From: Nocardia abscessus NBRC 100374
GTDB taxonomy: Bacteria; Actinomycetota; Actinomycetes; Mycobacteriales; Mycobacteriaceae
Length of the DNA stretch: 64,000 nucleotides
NCBI RefSeq assembly: GCF_000308455.1
Contig: NZ_BAFP01000032.1
Coordinates: 1 to 64,000 of the forward strand
Direction of reading: 5' to 3'
A program made the translations under genes and the position numbers. Below are positions 8,801 through 18,600 of the stretch, in pieces (the first letter of the stretch is position 1; every line of letters starts with the position of its first letter). The notes beneath the pieces are model-generated. The model was not told the DNA's origin. It was given only the letters and a program-made list of their open reading frames with translations, and did no database searches.

Positions 8801-10753
8801 GGCCGTTTCGGCCCCGTCATGTCGCGACTGCGCCTGCGCGCGTGAGGTTTTCGACGGCGCACTGCCGTCGCGCCGGGACGTCTTCCTGCTCGCCGGAGCG
8901 GCCGTCTCGGCGGCCCGGTCCTGTGCGACCGTGCGCACGAACTCGCCCAGTGCTGCGCCGAGTTCGGCCGGTCGCCCGAGCCCGTCGCCGTGCCAGAACG
9001 GCAACCGGCCCGGCTGTCCGAACGCGGGCGTCACCAGCACGCGGTCGAAGGTGATCTCCTCGATCCGCCAGCTCGTCGCCCCGAGCGCGAACACGTCGCC
9101 GACTCGCGACTCGTAGACCATCTCCTCGTCGAGCTCCCCGACCCGGGAGGCCTTCTCGCCCACCATGTAGACCGCGAACATGCCGCGATCGGGGATCGCG
9201 CCGCCCGAGGTGACGGCAAGGCGTTGCGCGCCGGGCCGCCCCGTGAGCGTCCCCGCGTCGCGGTCCCAGACCAGCCGGGGACGCAACTCGGCGAACTCGT
9301 CGGACGGATAGCGCCCGGACAGCAGATCCAGCACCGACTCGTAGGCCGAGCGCGGCAGCGCCGCGTAACTCCCGGTGCCGCGCACCACCTCGAACCACTC
9401 GTCGACGTCGACCGGGTCCAGCGCGCACGCGGCGACGGTTTGCTGCGCGAGGATGTCCAGCGGGTGCGCCGGGATCTGGATCGCCTCGATCTGTCCCGTT
9501 GTCATCCGCTGCGAGGCCACCGCGCAGTGGATGACGTCGGTGCGATGCTTCGGGAAGATCACCCCGCGCGAGATCTCGCCGACCTGGTGCCCGGCCCGCC
9601 CGATCCGCTGCAATCCGCTGGCCACCGAGGGCGGCGCCTCCACCTGGACCACCAGGTCGACCGCGCCCATATCGATGCCGAGTTCCAGGCTGCTGGTCGC
9701 GACGACGCAGCGCAGCCGTCCGCTCTTGAGATCGTCTTCGATCAGCGCGCGCTGCTCCTTGCTGACCGAACCGTGGTGGGCTCGCGCCAGCAGGGGCCCG
9801 GCGCCGTGGATCACCTCGGTGGACGCGCCGAGCTGGGCGGGCGGCTTGTGCTCGACATCCACCGGCTCGCCGAGCCGCGCGGCGTAGGCCTCGTTCAGCC
9901 GTGCGGTGAGACGCTCGGCCAGCCTGCGGGAATTCGCGAACACGATCGAGGACCGGTGCTCGAGCACCAGATCCACGATCGCCTCGTCCACATGCGGCCA
10001 GATCGACCCCGGCTGATCGGACTCGCCCGGCTCGGTCATGTCCGCCACCGGCACCCGCACCGAAAGGTCGAACGTCTTCGGTGCGGGCGGGGCGACCAGG
10101 GTGATCGGCGCGTTGCCGACCAGGAATCGCCCGACCTCCTCCGGTGGCCGGACGGTGGCCGACAGCCCGATGCGCTGGACGGGCCGCTCGGTCAGCAGGT
10201 CGAGCCGGGCCAGCGACAGCGCCAGGTGCGAACCGCGCTTGGAACCGGCGATCGCGTGCACCTCGTCCACGATCACCGTGCGCACGTTCCGCAGCGTCTC
10301 CCTGGCCGCCGAAGTGAGCATGAGGAACAGCGACTCGGGCGTGGTGATCAAGATGTCCGGCGGGGTGCGCAGCATGGACCGCCGATCGGACGCGCTGGTG
10401 TCGCCGGACCGTACGCCCACGGTGATCTCCGGCGGCTCCAGCCCCAGGCGTTTGGCGGTCTGCGTGACGCCGACCAGCGGCGCCCGCAGATTCCGTTCCA
10501 CGTCCACCGCGAGCGCCTTCAGCGGGGACACGTACAGCACGGAGGTACCGGCCTGTTCGGGCCGCTGCTCCCGGGCGGCCAGCTGGTCTATCGCCCAGAG
10601 GAACGCCGAGAGCGTCTTCCCGGACCCGGTCGGCGCGACGACGAGCGTGTGCTCGCCCGCCGCGATCGCCCGCCACGCTCCGAGTTGAGCGGAGGTCGGC
10701 GCGGGGAACGCGCCGTCGAACCACTCCTGGGTCGCGCGGGAGAACGGGGCCAT
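5828..10753 (-). CDS. lhr: Large ATP-dependent helicase Lhr
   Basis: Superfamily 2 3'-5' helicase involved in DNA repair, 1641 residues, a normal length for the long actinobacterial Lhr. The N-terminal motor has Walker A APTGSGKT (about 40), DEVH (IVDEVHAIAGSKRGSH), SATVRPPEEV and the C-terminal motor motif QRIGRAGH. A winged-helix and DEAD/H-associated region follows, then a long C-terminal domain. About residues 1240-1310 form a Pro/Gly/Asp-rich insertion that looks disordered. The ATG giving MAPFSRATQEWF was chosen because homologues begin close to the helicase core; frames upstream overlap the divergent promoter. It is divergent from the histidine phosphatase gene and followed by nei. Confidence 0.95.
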   Translation of the reverse strand: MAPFSRATQEWFDGAFPAPTSAQLGAWRAIAAGEHTLVVAPTGSGKTLSAFLWAIDQLAAREQRPEQAGTSVLYVSPLKALAVDVERNLRAPLVGVTQTAKRLGLEPPEITVGVRSGDTSASDRRSMLRTPPDILITTPESLFLMLTSAARETLRNVRTVIVDEVHAIAGSKRGSHLALSLARLDLLTERPVQRIGLSATVRPPEEVGRFLVGNAPITLVAPPAPKTFDLSVRVPVADMTEPGESDQPGSIWPHVDEAIVDLVLEHRSSIVFANSRRLAERLTARLNEAYAARLGEPVDVEHKPPAQLGASTEVIHGAGPLLARAHHGSVSKEQRALIEDDLKSGRLRCVVATSSLELGIDMGAVDLVVQVEAPPSVASGLQRIGRAGHQVGEISRGVIFPKHRTDVIHCAVASQRMTTGQIEAIQIPAHPLDILAQQTVAACALDPVDVDEWFEVVRGTGSYAALPRSAYESVLDLLSGRYPSDEFAELRPRLVWDRDAGTLTGRPGAQRLAVTSGGAIPDRGMFAVYMVGEKASRVGELDEEMVYESRVGDVFALGATSWRIEEITFDRVLVTPAFGQPGRLPFWHGDGLGRPAELGAALGEFVRTVAQDRAAETAAPASRKTSRRDGSAPSKTSRAQAQSRHDGAETAVGNGSREIPVPERVAGLMRSAGLDDNATTNLLTLLDEQRTATGHLPTDRTLVVERFRDELGDWRLVLHSPYGLPVHAPWALAVGARLRERFGVDAAPNASDDGIVVRLPDTTDDPPGAELFVFESDEIDDVVTEQVGGSALFASRFRECAARALLLPRRDPGKRAPLWQQRQRSAQLLDVARKFPEFPILLETVRECLRDVYDLPSLRELLGRVGRRQVRLVEVETATPSPFANALLFDYIGQFMYDGDSPLAERRAAALSLDSGLLAELLGRVELRELLDATIIEQTERELQRLTPERHARDAEGLADLLRLLGPLTAAEATERCDEDPTAWFESLVTTRRALHVSFANRTWWVAVEDAARLRDALGVPLPIGTPSAFIEPVADPLGDLIGRYARTHGPFGTEAVAARFGLGTAVAATALHRLIAEKRVVEGEFTPGAAGSEWCDAQVLRRLRRRSLAAARHEVEPVSTAAFGRFLPSWQHIGSGELRGVDGVASVVEQLAGVPIPASAWESLVLPARVRDYTPAMLDELMATGEVIWSGHGAITAKDGWIALHLAEQAPFTLAPPDEIDLTDVQLRLLTALGATFVPWTPPDPEQTVPDRAPVPLDDPDPPPGSAVDGRGTHRRSAETAGHTDGAATSNGSGTDGGRRGRRSPVDSKSAAAVGHPISGTPSERLIPVPQSGGAYFFRQLSDATGLLDDAAVASALWELAWAGMVAGDTFAPVRALLSGTTRTTTAHRTPRRAPRGRAYLPRPSMPTRSGPPSVAGRWSLLPERVSDNTVRAHATADLLLERYGVLTRGSVQNEGVPGGFALMYRVLTEFEDRGRCRRGYFVDSLGGAQFSTTDVVDRLRSFDTERARPESRQPTGTVLALAACDPANPYGAALAWPKSDVEGGHRPGRKAGALVVLVDGELVLYLERGGKTLLTFTEDPEARRAAAAALADLVRRRRVDSLVIDRVNGDTVHGNTFAVFLTEAGFSATPRGLRLRSRP

Positions 10754-10847
10754 GGATTCAGTGTGCACCGGCCTACCGACAAGCACGCCCGTACCGTTTC
10801 GCGAGCGAAGCCGGAGCAATCGAACGACAGCCGCCGACGCCGGGCCG

Positions 10848-10853
10848 TACGCT
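10848..10853 (+). promoter_or_regulatory. Candidate leaderless -10 box (TACGCT)
   Basis: TACGCT ends seven bases before the GTG of the histidine phosphatase gene and no ribosome site is visible, so transcription may begin at the start codon. Confidence 0.45.
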
Positions 10854-10860
10854 TCCACAG

Positions 10861-11406
10861 GTGCAAAAAGTGCTCAGACTCGACCTGGTCAGCCATGGGA
10901 TGACCGAGGCGATGCGGAAGGCACGTTTCCCGGTGGACGAATCGCTCACCGAGGCAGGCCGGCGTGCGATGACAGGGTGTGGACCACTCACCGCTCCCCG
11001 GGTGCTCACCGGGCCGGAGCGCCGGACGGTGGAGACCGCCGCGCTGCTGGGTTTGCCGGGCGAGGAGGACAACCGGCTGCGCGACCTGGACGCGGGCGCC
11101 TGGCGCGGCGGTGAACTCATGTCGGTGCCCCAGGCCGAGCTGTATGCCTGGCTCACCGACCCGGCCTTCCGCGGGCACGGCGGCGAGTCGGTGGTGGACG
11201 TGATCGAACGGACCAGATCGTGGATGGCCGAGGTCGCCGCGCAGGCCGTGTCCACCATCGCGGTCACCCACCCGGCGATCATCAGGGCCGCGCTGCTGGT
11301 GACGCTGGACGCGCCGCCGAAATCCTTCTGGCGCATCGATATCCCGCCCGGCAGCGTCACCCGCCTGCACTATCGCGGTGAATGGACGTTGCACTTCACG
11401 GCCTGA
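10861..11406 (+). CDS. Histidine phosphatase superfamily protein with altered RHG motif
   Basis: A 181-residue protein of the phosphoglycerate mutase/CobC fold. The expected catalytic LVRHG reads LVSHG (about 9-13), so the usual arginine is serine. The nucleophilic histidine is retained, as are GPERRTVETA (second arginine) and the distal histidine in VTHPAII. I recall that related actinobacterial proteins, some beside cobalt transporters, also have a modified RHG; activity therefore cannot be assumed. The GTG start lacks a ribosome site but has a TACGCT box seven bases before it. It is divergent from lhr with a 107-base gap and followed on the same strand by a patatin gene. Confidence 0.8.
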   Translation: MQKVLRLDLVSHGMTEAMRKARFPVDESLTEAGRRAMTGCGPLTAPRVLTGPERRTVETAALLGLPGEEDNRLRDLDAGAWRGGELMSVPQAELYAWLTDPAFRGHGGESVVDVIERTRSWMAEVAAQAVSTIAVTHPAIIRAALLVTLDAPPKSFWRIDIPPGSVTRLHYRGEWTLHFTA

Positions 11407-11452
11407 TCCGCCGGCCGATCGCGCGACGGGTGGCATTCGAGCCGCGCCGAGC

Positions 11453-11458
11453 TAGTGT
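11453..11458 (+). promoter_or_regulatory. Candidate leaderless -10 box (TAGTGT)
   Basis: TAGTGT ends eight bases before the ATG chosen for the patatin gene; there is no purine-rich ribosome site between. Confidence 0.4.
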
Positions 11459-11466
11459 CTGAGACT

Positions 11467-12414
11467 ATGGGTAACAACAATGGGTCGTATCGGCGCGGCC
11501 TGGCCATCGGATGCGGTGGCACCGTGGGGGCCGCGTGGATCGTCGCCGCGCTCGCCGCCGCCCGCGACGTGCTCGACTGGGATCCGCGCGCGGCGGATGT
11601 GCTGCTCGGCACCTCGGCGGGGGCGGAGACGGTCACGCTGCTCGGCAGCGGCGTCTCGGTCGACGACCTGGTGGCCGCGCAGCGTGGCACGTCGACCGAT
11701 CCGATCCTGCGCGAGCACCGTGCCTGCGAGCCCGGGCGCTTTCCGCCGCTGCCGCGCCCGCGACTCGGCTCGCCCCGGCTGTCGCTGCGGCGCCAGGAAC
11801 CGGGACAGGAGCTCCTGGCCGCCGCCAGCGGACTGCTGCCGGTCGGCGGTGGTGACCCGAGCTGGCTGCAACGGCTGGCCGAGCGGCTGACTCCGGGCCG
11901 CACCTGGGTGCCGCATCCGGCGACTCGTCTGGTGGCGATGGACTACGCGACCGGTGAGCGGGTGGCCTTCGGCTCGCCGGGCGCACCCGACACGACCATC
12001 GGCGCGGCGCTGCGGGCCTCGTGGGCCGTTCCCGGCTGGTTTCCGCCGGTCACGATCGCGGGCCGTCGTTTCGTCGACGGCGGCGCCGGCTCGACCGCGT
12101 CGGCGGACCTGCTCGTTCCCGAGAAACTGGACGAGGTGCTCGTGCTCGCCCCGATGGCCTCGACTACTCGAATCCCGGCTACGGGGCCTGGGCATTTTCT
12201 GGAGCGACAGTTGCGCAATCGGATGAGCGACAAGCTCTTTGCCGAGATCGCGCAGTTGCGCGCGGCGGGCACCAAAGTGCTCTTCCTGGGCGCCACCGCC
12301 GACGATCTCGCGGTGATGGGCCCCAACTTCATGGACGGCCGCCGTCGTCTCGCCACTTTCGAACACAGCTTGCGCAGTACCCGGCGCGCACTCGAACGAG
12401 GAGCTTTCGTATGA
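11467..12414 (+). CDS. Patatin-like phospholipase
   Basis: A 315-residue putative acyl hydrolase of the patatin fold. It has a glycine-rich oxyanion region GCGGTVGAAW near the N-terminus, the nucleophile elbow GTSAG about 30 residues later, and the catalytic aspartate in VDGGAGS. An in-frame GTG twelve bases upstream is possible, but the ATG has a TAGTGT box at leaderless spacing. The stop overlaps the ATG of the next gene (ATGA), so the patatin and the downstream SDR are translationally coupled. That suggests a shared lipid or ester substrate, which is inference. No signal peptide is visible, so it is probably cytoplasmic or membrane-associated. Confidence 0.82.
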   Translation: MGNNNGSYRRGLAIGCGGTVGAAWIVAALAAARDVLDWDPRAADVLLGTSAGAETVTLLGSGVSVDDLVAAQRGTSTDPILREHRACEPGRFPPLPRPRLGSPRLSLRRQEPGQELLAAASGLLPVGGGDPSWLQRLAERLTPGRTWVPHPATRLVAMDYATGERVAFGSPGAPDTTIGAALRASWAVPGWFPPVTIAGRRFVDGGAGSTASADLLVPEKLDEVLVLAPMASTTRIPATGPGHFLERQLRNRMSDKLFAEIAQLRAAGTKVLFLGATADDLAVMGPNFMDGRRRLATFEHSLRSTRRALERGAFV

Positions 12415-13247
12415 GAATCACCGGATCCGGCTACCCCGGCATCGACCTGCGCGAGGCAAGAGTCCTGATCACCGGCGGCGGGCGCGGCATCGGCCGGGCC
12501 ACCGCGGCGGCGTTCGCCGCGAAGGGAGCGCAGGTCGTGCTCGCGGACGTGGACGAACCCGCCGCCGAAGCGGCCGCCGCCGCGATCGGGGCGAGCGCGT
12601 TCGAGCTGGACGTGCGCTCGCGCGATCAGTGGGACGCGGTCGTCGCGGCGGTGGGCGGAGTCGACGTCCTGATCAACAACGCGGGTGTCATGCCCGCCGG
12701 GGCGTTCCTGGAGGAACCGGACGCGGTCGGCCGGGCAACGCTGGACATCAACGTCTGGGGTCTCATCCACGGCATGCGGTCCGTCGCACCGGGCATGATC
12801 GAGCGCGGCCGCGGCCATATCGTCAACGTCGCTTCCCTGGCGGGCAAGGTCCCCATCCCCGGCTTGGCCGTCTACAACGCGAGCAAGTTCGCGGCCGTCG
12901 GCCTCTCGGCGGCGACCCGTCTGGAATTCGCCGCCCACGGCGTCAGCGTCAGCTGCGTCCTGCCGTCGGCCGTGCGAACCCGCCTCTCCTCGGGATTGCG
13001 GCTCGGCCACGGCATGCCGACGGTCGACCCGGAGGACGTCGCCGCCGCCATCCTGCGCACCTGCGCCACGCGCAAAGCCGAAGTGGCCGTGCCGAGCTAC
13101 CTCGGCCCGGTGGACATCGCGCTGGCCGCCGCGCCGGAACGCGCGGTGCGCCTGGTCCGCAGCCTCTTCGACGGTGATCGCGCCTTGCATCCGGCCGACG
13201 AGCAGACTCGCGCGGCGTACGAGCGAGAAGTGCGCTCCATCGACTGA
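12411..13247 (+). CDS. Short-chain dehydrogenase/reductase
   Basis: A classical SDR of 278 residues. It carries the cofactor motif TGGGRGIG (about 20-27), the NNAG motif (LINNAGVM), catalytic serine in NVASLAGK and the YNASK catalytic dyad. The acidic residue after the second strand (VLADVDEP) favours NAD(H) over NADP(H). The ATG overlaps the patatin stop by four bases and the pair is probably one transcript. The substrate cannot be read from sequence. The gene ends just before a strong hairpin shared with the convergent lipase gene. Confidence 0.88.
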   Translation: MRITGSGYPGIDLREARVLITGGGRGIGRATAAAFAAKGAQVVLADVDEPAAEAAAAAIGASAFELDVRSRDQWDAVVAAVGGVDVLINNAGVMPAGAFLEEPDAVGRATLDINVWGLIHGMRSVAPGMIERGRGHIVNVASLAGKVPIPGLAVYNASKFAAVGLSAATRLEFAAHGVSVSCVLPSAVRTRLSSGLRLGHGMPTVDPEDVAAAILRTCATRKAEVAVPSYLGPVDIALAAAPERAVRLVRSLFDGDRALHPADEQTRAAYEREVRSID

Positions 13248-13258
13248 CCGAACGAAAA

Positions 13259-13287
13259 GCGGCCCGGGAAAACATCTCCCGGGCCGC
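13259..13287. terminator. Bidirectional hairpin terminator between convergent genes
   Basis: A perfect 11-bp stem GCGGCCCGGGA / TCCCGGGCCGC with loop AAACATC lies between the convergent SDR and lipase stops. It is preceded by AAAAGC on the plus strand but lacks a long U-tract in either direction. Confidence 0.7.
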
Positions 13288-13301
13288 GGTGGGGGTTGCG
13301 G

Positions 13302-14516
13302 TCAGCAGGTCGTCGCCGCGGGTTCGCCGCGGAACCTGGCCTCGACGTAGTTCCACGCGTCGGCGAATCCGGCGACCGCCGCGGTCATGTGCTCGGAGAT
13401 GTCGACGGTGTGGAACTGCACCGGCGCGCCCGCCTTGCAGTACCGGTCGGCGACCTCGGCGACGGGCCGGTAGAAGGTGAGCGTGTCGAAGCGGCCCTGC
13501 CACAGATAGGTCGGCACGGTCGGCACGCCGTCGAAGTACCGCAGGCTGTTCTCCCGCAGCACGGCGTGCGCCTCCGGGCTGTCCATCAGGCTCTTGGTCG
13601 CCGCCATCTGCTCGGCGCTGCGGAAGGCGCCGTGGAACAGCAGGAATCGCCGGCACGCGTCGTGCGTGAATTCCCGGAACCACAAGCCGTTCTCGTTGAG
13701 CTGATCCGAGATCGGCAGCCGGTCCGGGTATTCCCGCTCCAGTCCCATGGCCGCGGCGAAGGCGAGGCCGAACCCGGGATGCGGGTCGAAGCCCAGCGAC
13801 ATCGCCATCTCCTCCATGTCGGCGGGGATGCCACCGGCCACGGCGGCGGCGAGCTGCAGATCCGGCGCGTAGGTGGGTTGCATCGCGGCGGCCCACGCGG
13901 TGGCCATGCCGCCGCCGGAATAGCCCGCGATGGCGACGGGCGACTGGGACAGGCCGAGTTCGGCGACTTTGCGCACGGCCTTCACGCTGTCCAGCGTCAT
14001 CATGCCGGCCAGTCGCGCGGCGCCGTAGGCGGAAGTCGGACCCAGGTAGTCGGGCAGCGAGATAGCCCATCCGCGTCCGATGGGCAGCATCGCGCCTACC
14101 GCGTCCTGCAATTCACCGTTGAACAGCGAACGCGACGGGTTGCACTGGGTGCCGAGGGAATTGATCAGCGCTTGGTAGGAGACCAGCGGCGGGTTCTCGA
14201 CCCCGGCAGGCAGCAGGACCGTCGTGATGCCCATGACGGGATTGCCCTGCGAGTTGGTGGACCGGAACGCCACCTGCCAGCCTTCGGTCCCTATGTAGAG
14301 ACCGGTGTCGATCTTGCGGGTGCGCACGACATCGCCGGGTGCGTACGCCGCCAGGTCGGACGGCGCGGAGTAGAACAAATCAGGATCGGGGGTGGGATAC
14401 AACGGCTGAGCCGTTGCCTGCAGGCCGAGCAGGCCGAGCGAGACGACGCTCACCAGCAAGATCGCAATCCTGAACGGAACTCTGGACACGGTTTTCCTTC
14501 GAAAGTCAGCCGTCAT
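13302..14516 (-). CDS. Secreted lipase (LIP family)
   Basis: A 404-residue alpha/beta hydrolase of the secretory lipase family common in Nocardia and mycobacteria. An N-terminal signal peptide is visible: basic start, hydrophobic stretch FRIAILLVSVVSLGLLGLQ, and an Ala-Gln cleavage region near 35-38. The nucleophile elbow is GYSGGG (about 215), with a catalytic aspartate candidate in the GRFDTLT region and a histidine in ISEHMTA near the C-terminus. ATG was chosen because it precedes the basic n-region. Likely role is hydrolysis of triacylglycerol or other esters outside the membrane. It stands alone, convergent with the SDR gene. Confidence 0.88.
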   Translation of the reverse strand: MTADFRRKTVSRVPFRIAILLVSVVSLGLLGLQATAQPLYPTPDPDLFYSAPSDLAAYAPGDVVRTRKIDTGLYIGTEGWQVAFRSTNSQGNPVMGITTVLLPAGVENPPLVSYQALINSLGTQCNPSRSLFNGELQDAVGAMLPIGRGWAISLPDYLGPTSAYGAARLAGMMTLDSVKAVRKVAELGLSQSPVAIAGYSGGGMATAWAAAMQPTYAPDLQLAAAVAGGIPADMEEMAMSLGFDPHPGFGLAFAAAMGLEREYPDRLPISDQLNENGLWFREFTHDACRRFLLFHGAFRSAEQMAATKSLMDSPEAHAVLRENSLRYFDGVPTVPTYLWQGRFDTLTFYRPVAEVADRYCKAGAPVQFHTVDISEHMTAAVAGFADAWNYVEARFRGEPAATTC

Positions 14517-14860
14517 CGGCGCACCGGCCTGGCGTGCCCGCCGCGGGTGCGCCGGACGGACCGGCACTACACGGAAATCCGCAGCGAACCTCGTTCACTG
14601 CGGGACAGAGCGGAAGGAACCGCCGCCGGAACGGCCTGAGCCGATCTCGGCGGACTGGCGCACCTCCTTCGACTCCGGGACCGCCGGTAGCCGCGAAGGC
14701 GGCACCATCCGCTGCGAAAATAGCGCCCGACCGGGAAGAACACCGAATCGGCGAGAGAAAAACCGGACAATTCACAATGCCCGTGGCCCGCCATTCGACA
14801 AGATCACTAACGGAGGCGGCCTCCCCGGTCGCCCGCCGGCTCGACCCCGTGTCGCGTGGC
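14517..14860. other. Intergenic region, 344 bp, no gene seen
   Basis: The stretch between the start of the lipase and the end of the lipoprotein, both on the minus strand, must contain the lipase promoter. I see no convincing reading frame, repeat, RNA or terminator here. Confidence 0.5.
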
Positions 14861-15340
14861 TCATGGGAAGCTGAGCACCGTCCGATCGCCCAGCGGGCGT
14901 TCCAGATCGACGACCACCACACCGTACTCGCGCTTCTGCTCCGGGTTCGCGCCCTGACACGGCGGCATGCCGCGATGCAGGCCGCGGATCAGCCGCACGT
15001 TCACCAGGTCGGCGGATTCCTCCACCCGCGCGGTGAACCCGATGCTCGGGCAGCCGACCGGCCCCGGTATGTGGATCGCGAGCTTGTCGGTGCCGTCTTC
15101 GACGTCGTACTCCGAGAAGGGCATCGCCGAACTGGGTTCCAGATCCGCGGCCTGCGGGATGACGACCATCGTCCCGCCCGCGTAGCGCCGGGGGCCGGGG
15201 TCGGCCCGCGTCCCGGGCGCCGCTCCCGCAGCCTGATCCGGTGTGGAGGGGAGGGCCGGGTCCGGCTGCTGCCCGCACGCGGTCAGCGCCCCGAACGCGA
15301 TGGCGGCGAGGATCGCCGTGCCCCTCCTGAGCAATGCCAT
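14861..15340 (-). CDS. Small lipoprotein of unknown function
   Basis: A 159-residue protein with a basic start, hydrophobic core (ILAAIAFGALTAC) and lipobox LTAC, so it is predicted to be lipid-anchored outside the membrane. A 35-residue Pro/Ala linker follows, then a compact domain with two cysteines (GPVGCPSIG and GMPPCQGAN) that could form a disulphide. The C-terminus ends VVVVDLERPLGDRTVLSF. I do not recognise the family. The ATG for MALLRRG was chosen because it starts the signal peptide; an upstream in-frame extension is Arg-rich and unlikely. Confidence 0.7.
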   Translation of the reverse strand: MALLRRGTAILAAIAFGALTACGQQPDPALPSTPDQAAGAAPGTRADPGPRRYAGGTMVVIPQAADLEPSSAMPFSEYDVEDGTDKLAIHIPGPVGCPSIGFTARVEESADLVNVRLIRGLHRGMPPCQGANPEQKREYGVVVVDLERPLGDRTVLSFP

Positions 15341-15624
15341 CTCTCCACCTTCACACAGCCGGGCGCGGGCGCGGCGGAGGTATCCCGGTGTGGCACCGGA
15401 CCGGCTCGCCGAATGCCACCCGCCCGCGACCCATTGTGTGCGCGCCGTCACACGGACCTCGCACTCTGCTTAGGTTGTGCCCATCGAGATACTGACGAAT
15501 TGCGCAGATTGCTCAAGGCTTTAGCCATAGGTTGTGCGTTCCGTTCTTCAGGGACACGATATCGGCAACAAGTGCTCAACATGGCCCAGCGCCGAATCGG
15601 CGCCGAGTGGACGGGTGGATCTGT

Positions 15625-18600
15625 ATGACCGAGCTCGCCGACCGCGATCTGATCGCAGCCCCCTACGATCTGGCCGACCGTTACCGCGTCGGTTCGCGGA
15701 CCGTCGTCCTCACCGGCGTCCAGGCCATCGCCCGGCAGTTGGTCGAGCAGCACGTGCGTGATCTGCGCGCCGGTTCGCGGGTCGGCACGTTCGTCTCCGG
15801 GTATCAGGGCAGTCCGCTCGGCGGCGTCGACAAGATGCTGGCCGGAATGCCGGACGTCCTCGCCGAGCACGACATCTCGTTCGTGCCCGGGTTGAACGAG
15901 GAGCTGGCCGCGACCTCGGTGTGGGGCAGCCAGGCGGTGCTGCCCGCGGGCGCCGCGACCCACGACGGCGTGGTCGGTGTCTGGTACGGCAAAGGCCCCG
16001 GCCTGGATCGCGCGACCGATGCCCTGCGCCACGCCAACATGTACGGCGCGAACCCGCGCGGCGGCGTCCTGCTGCTGGTCGGCGACGATCCGGCGTTGAA
16101 GTCCTCCACCGTGCCCGCGGTGAGCGAGCGTTCGCTGGCGGCGCTGAACATCCCGGTGCTGTTCCCGCGCAACGCCCGCGAGATCATCACCATGGGCCTG
16201 CACGGCGTGGCCCTGTCGCGCGCGTCCGGCTGTCTCGTGGCGCTGAAGATCGTGGCCGACGTCGCCGACGGCGCATGGACCGTCGACGGATCGGTGGGAG
16301 ACATCGACATCGTCGTGCCCGAGATCGACTGGGCGGGCGCGCCGTTCCGCTACCGGCAGCGTCCGATGGCCGCGCCGGCCGACAGCCTGCTCGCCGAGGC
16401 GGATCTCTACGGTCCGCGCTGGGAACTGGTGCGGGCCTACAGCACGCGCAACGGGCTGGACGTGATCGAGGTCCACCCGGAGCGCGCCACGATCGGCATC
16501 GCCGCCGCCGGAACCACCTTCGACGCGGTCCGCCAAGCGCTGATCGATCTCGGCGTGGACGACGACGCGCTGCACGAGGCGGGCATCCGGCTGCTGCGCA
16601 TCGGGATGCCGTATCCGGTGGCACCCCAACGGGTCCGGCAGTTCGCCGCCGGGCTCACCCGGCTGATCGTCGTCGAGGACAAGACCGCCTTCCTCGAGAC
16701 CCAGATCCGCGACATCCTGTACGGCGCCGCGGGCGCGCCCGAGATCGTCGGCAAGCGCGACGGTGCGGGCCGCCCGCTGTTCGGCAGCGACGGCGAACTC
16801 ACCTCCGGGCGGATCGCCGCACCGCTGCGCCGCGTGCTCGACGGTCACGTCGCGTTGAAACGCGCGCTGCCGCAGCCGCTCTCGCTATCGGTGCTGCCCG
16901 CCAAGCGCGCGGCCTACTTCTGCAGCGGCTGTCCGCACAACCGCTCCACCGCCGTCCCGGACGGCTCACTGGCGGGCGGCGGCATCGGCTGTCACACCTT
17001 GGTCACCATGTCCGGCCGCACCGACAGCAAGGTCACCGGGTTGACCCAGATGGGCGGCGAGGGCGCGCAGTGGATCGGCCAGGCCCCGTTCACCGACGTA
17101 CCGCACCTGTTCCAGAACATCGGCGACGGCACGTATTTCCACTCCGGTCAGCTCGCCGTGCAGGCGTGCGTCGCGGCGGGGGTGAACATCACGTTCAAGC
17201 TGCTGCACAACGACGTCGTCGCCATGACGGGCGCGCAGCACGCCGAGGGCGCGCTCACGGTGCCGATGCTCACCCACAAGCTCACCGTCGAAGGCGTCCG
17301 CCGGATCATCGTCTGCGCCGACGAGCCCCAGCGCTACCGCAAGCGCGATCTCGCTCCCGGCACCCTGCTGTGGCACAGGGACCGCCTCGACGAAGCGCAG
17401 CGCGCGCTGCGCGAGGTACCCGGTGTCACGGTGCTGATCTACGACCAGCACTGTGCGGCCGACGCACGGCGGCAGCGTAAGCGGGGCACCCTTCCGGTGC
17501 GCCGCACTCGGGTGGTCATCAACGAGGCGGTGTGCGAAGGCTGCGGTGATTGCGGCGTAAAGAGCAATTGCCTGTCGGTGCAGCCGGTGGACACCGAATT
17601 CGGGCGCAAGACCCGGATCGACCAGACCTCGTGCAACACCGACTACAGCTGCCTCGACGGCGACTGCCCTTCGTTCGTCACGGTGGAGCTACCCGATCCG
17701 GCCGACCGGAAGCCGCGTGCCGCGCAGCGCGGGCCGCAGCCGCCGCAACTGCCCGAACTCGTGCACGAACCGCCGACGACCACGCAGAACGTCTTCCTCG
17801 CAGGCATCGGCGGCACCGGTATCGTCACCGTGAACCAGGTGCTGGCGACCGCCGCGATGCGAGCCGGGTACGAGGTGGCGAGCCTGGACCAGATCGGCAT
17901 GAGCCAGAAGGCCGGACCCGTGGTCTCGCACCTGCGTTTCGCCGTGCACGCGCTGGAACCCGCCAACCGGCTGGCCCCCGCCTCCGCCGACTGCATCGTG
18001 GCCTTCGATCTGCTGGCCGCCACCGACAACAAGAACCTGGCCTACGGCCGCGCCACGACCACCGTGTCGGTCGCCTCCACCAGCAGGACCCCGACCGGCG
18101 ACATGGTCTACGACAAGTCGGTCGCCCATCCCGACGAGGCGATGCTGCTGGTGCGCTTGGCGAAGGTCTCGCGGTCGGTGCGGTCCTTCGACGCGCTGGC
18201 CGCCGCGCAGGCCCTCTTCGGCAACACGGCCGCAGCGAACTTCCTGCTGGTGGGTGCCGCCTACCAGACCGGCGGTCTGCGGTTGCCGCGCACCGCGATC
18301 GAGGAGGCCATCGAGATCAACGGAGTCGCCGTTTCGGCCAACCTCGCGGCCTTCCGCTGGGGGCGGGTCGCGATCGCGCGGCCGGAGGAGTTCGCCGCTG
18401 CCACCACGCGCCGCCCGGCCGCGGCAGCTACGGTGACGATACCCGCGGACCTGTTCGAGGGGTTGACCGCGACGGGAGAGACGCGGCGCCTGACCGAACT
18501 GAGGGCTGTCGAGCTGATCGGTTATCAGAGCGCGGCAGTGGCGCGCGACTACGTCGCCACGGTGCAACGTATCTGGGAGGCCGAGCGCCGGGTGACCGAC

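Noticed and set aside
15448-16848. 466-residue minus-strand frame
   Set aside because: Antisense shadow of the large ferredoxin oxidoreductase gene, with low-complexity His/Arg/Gly content.
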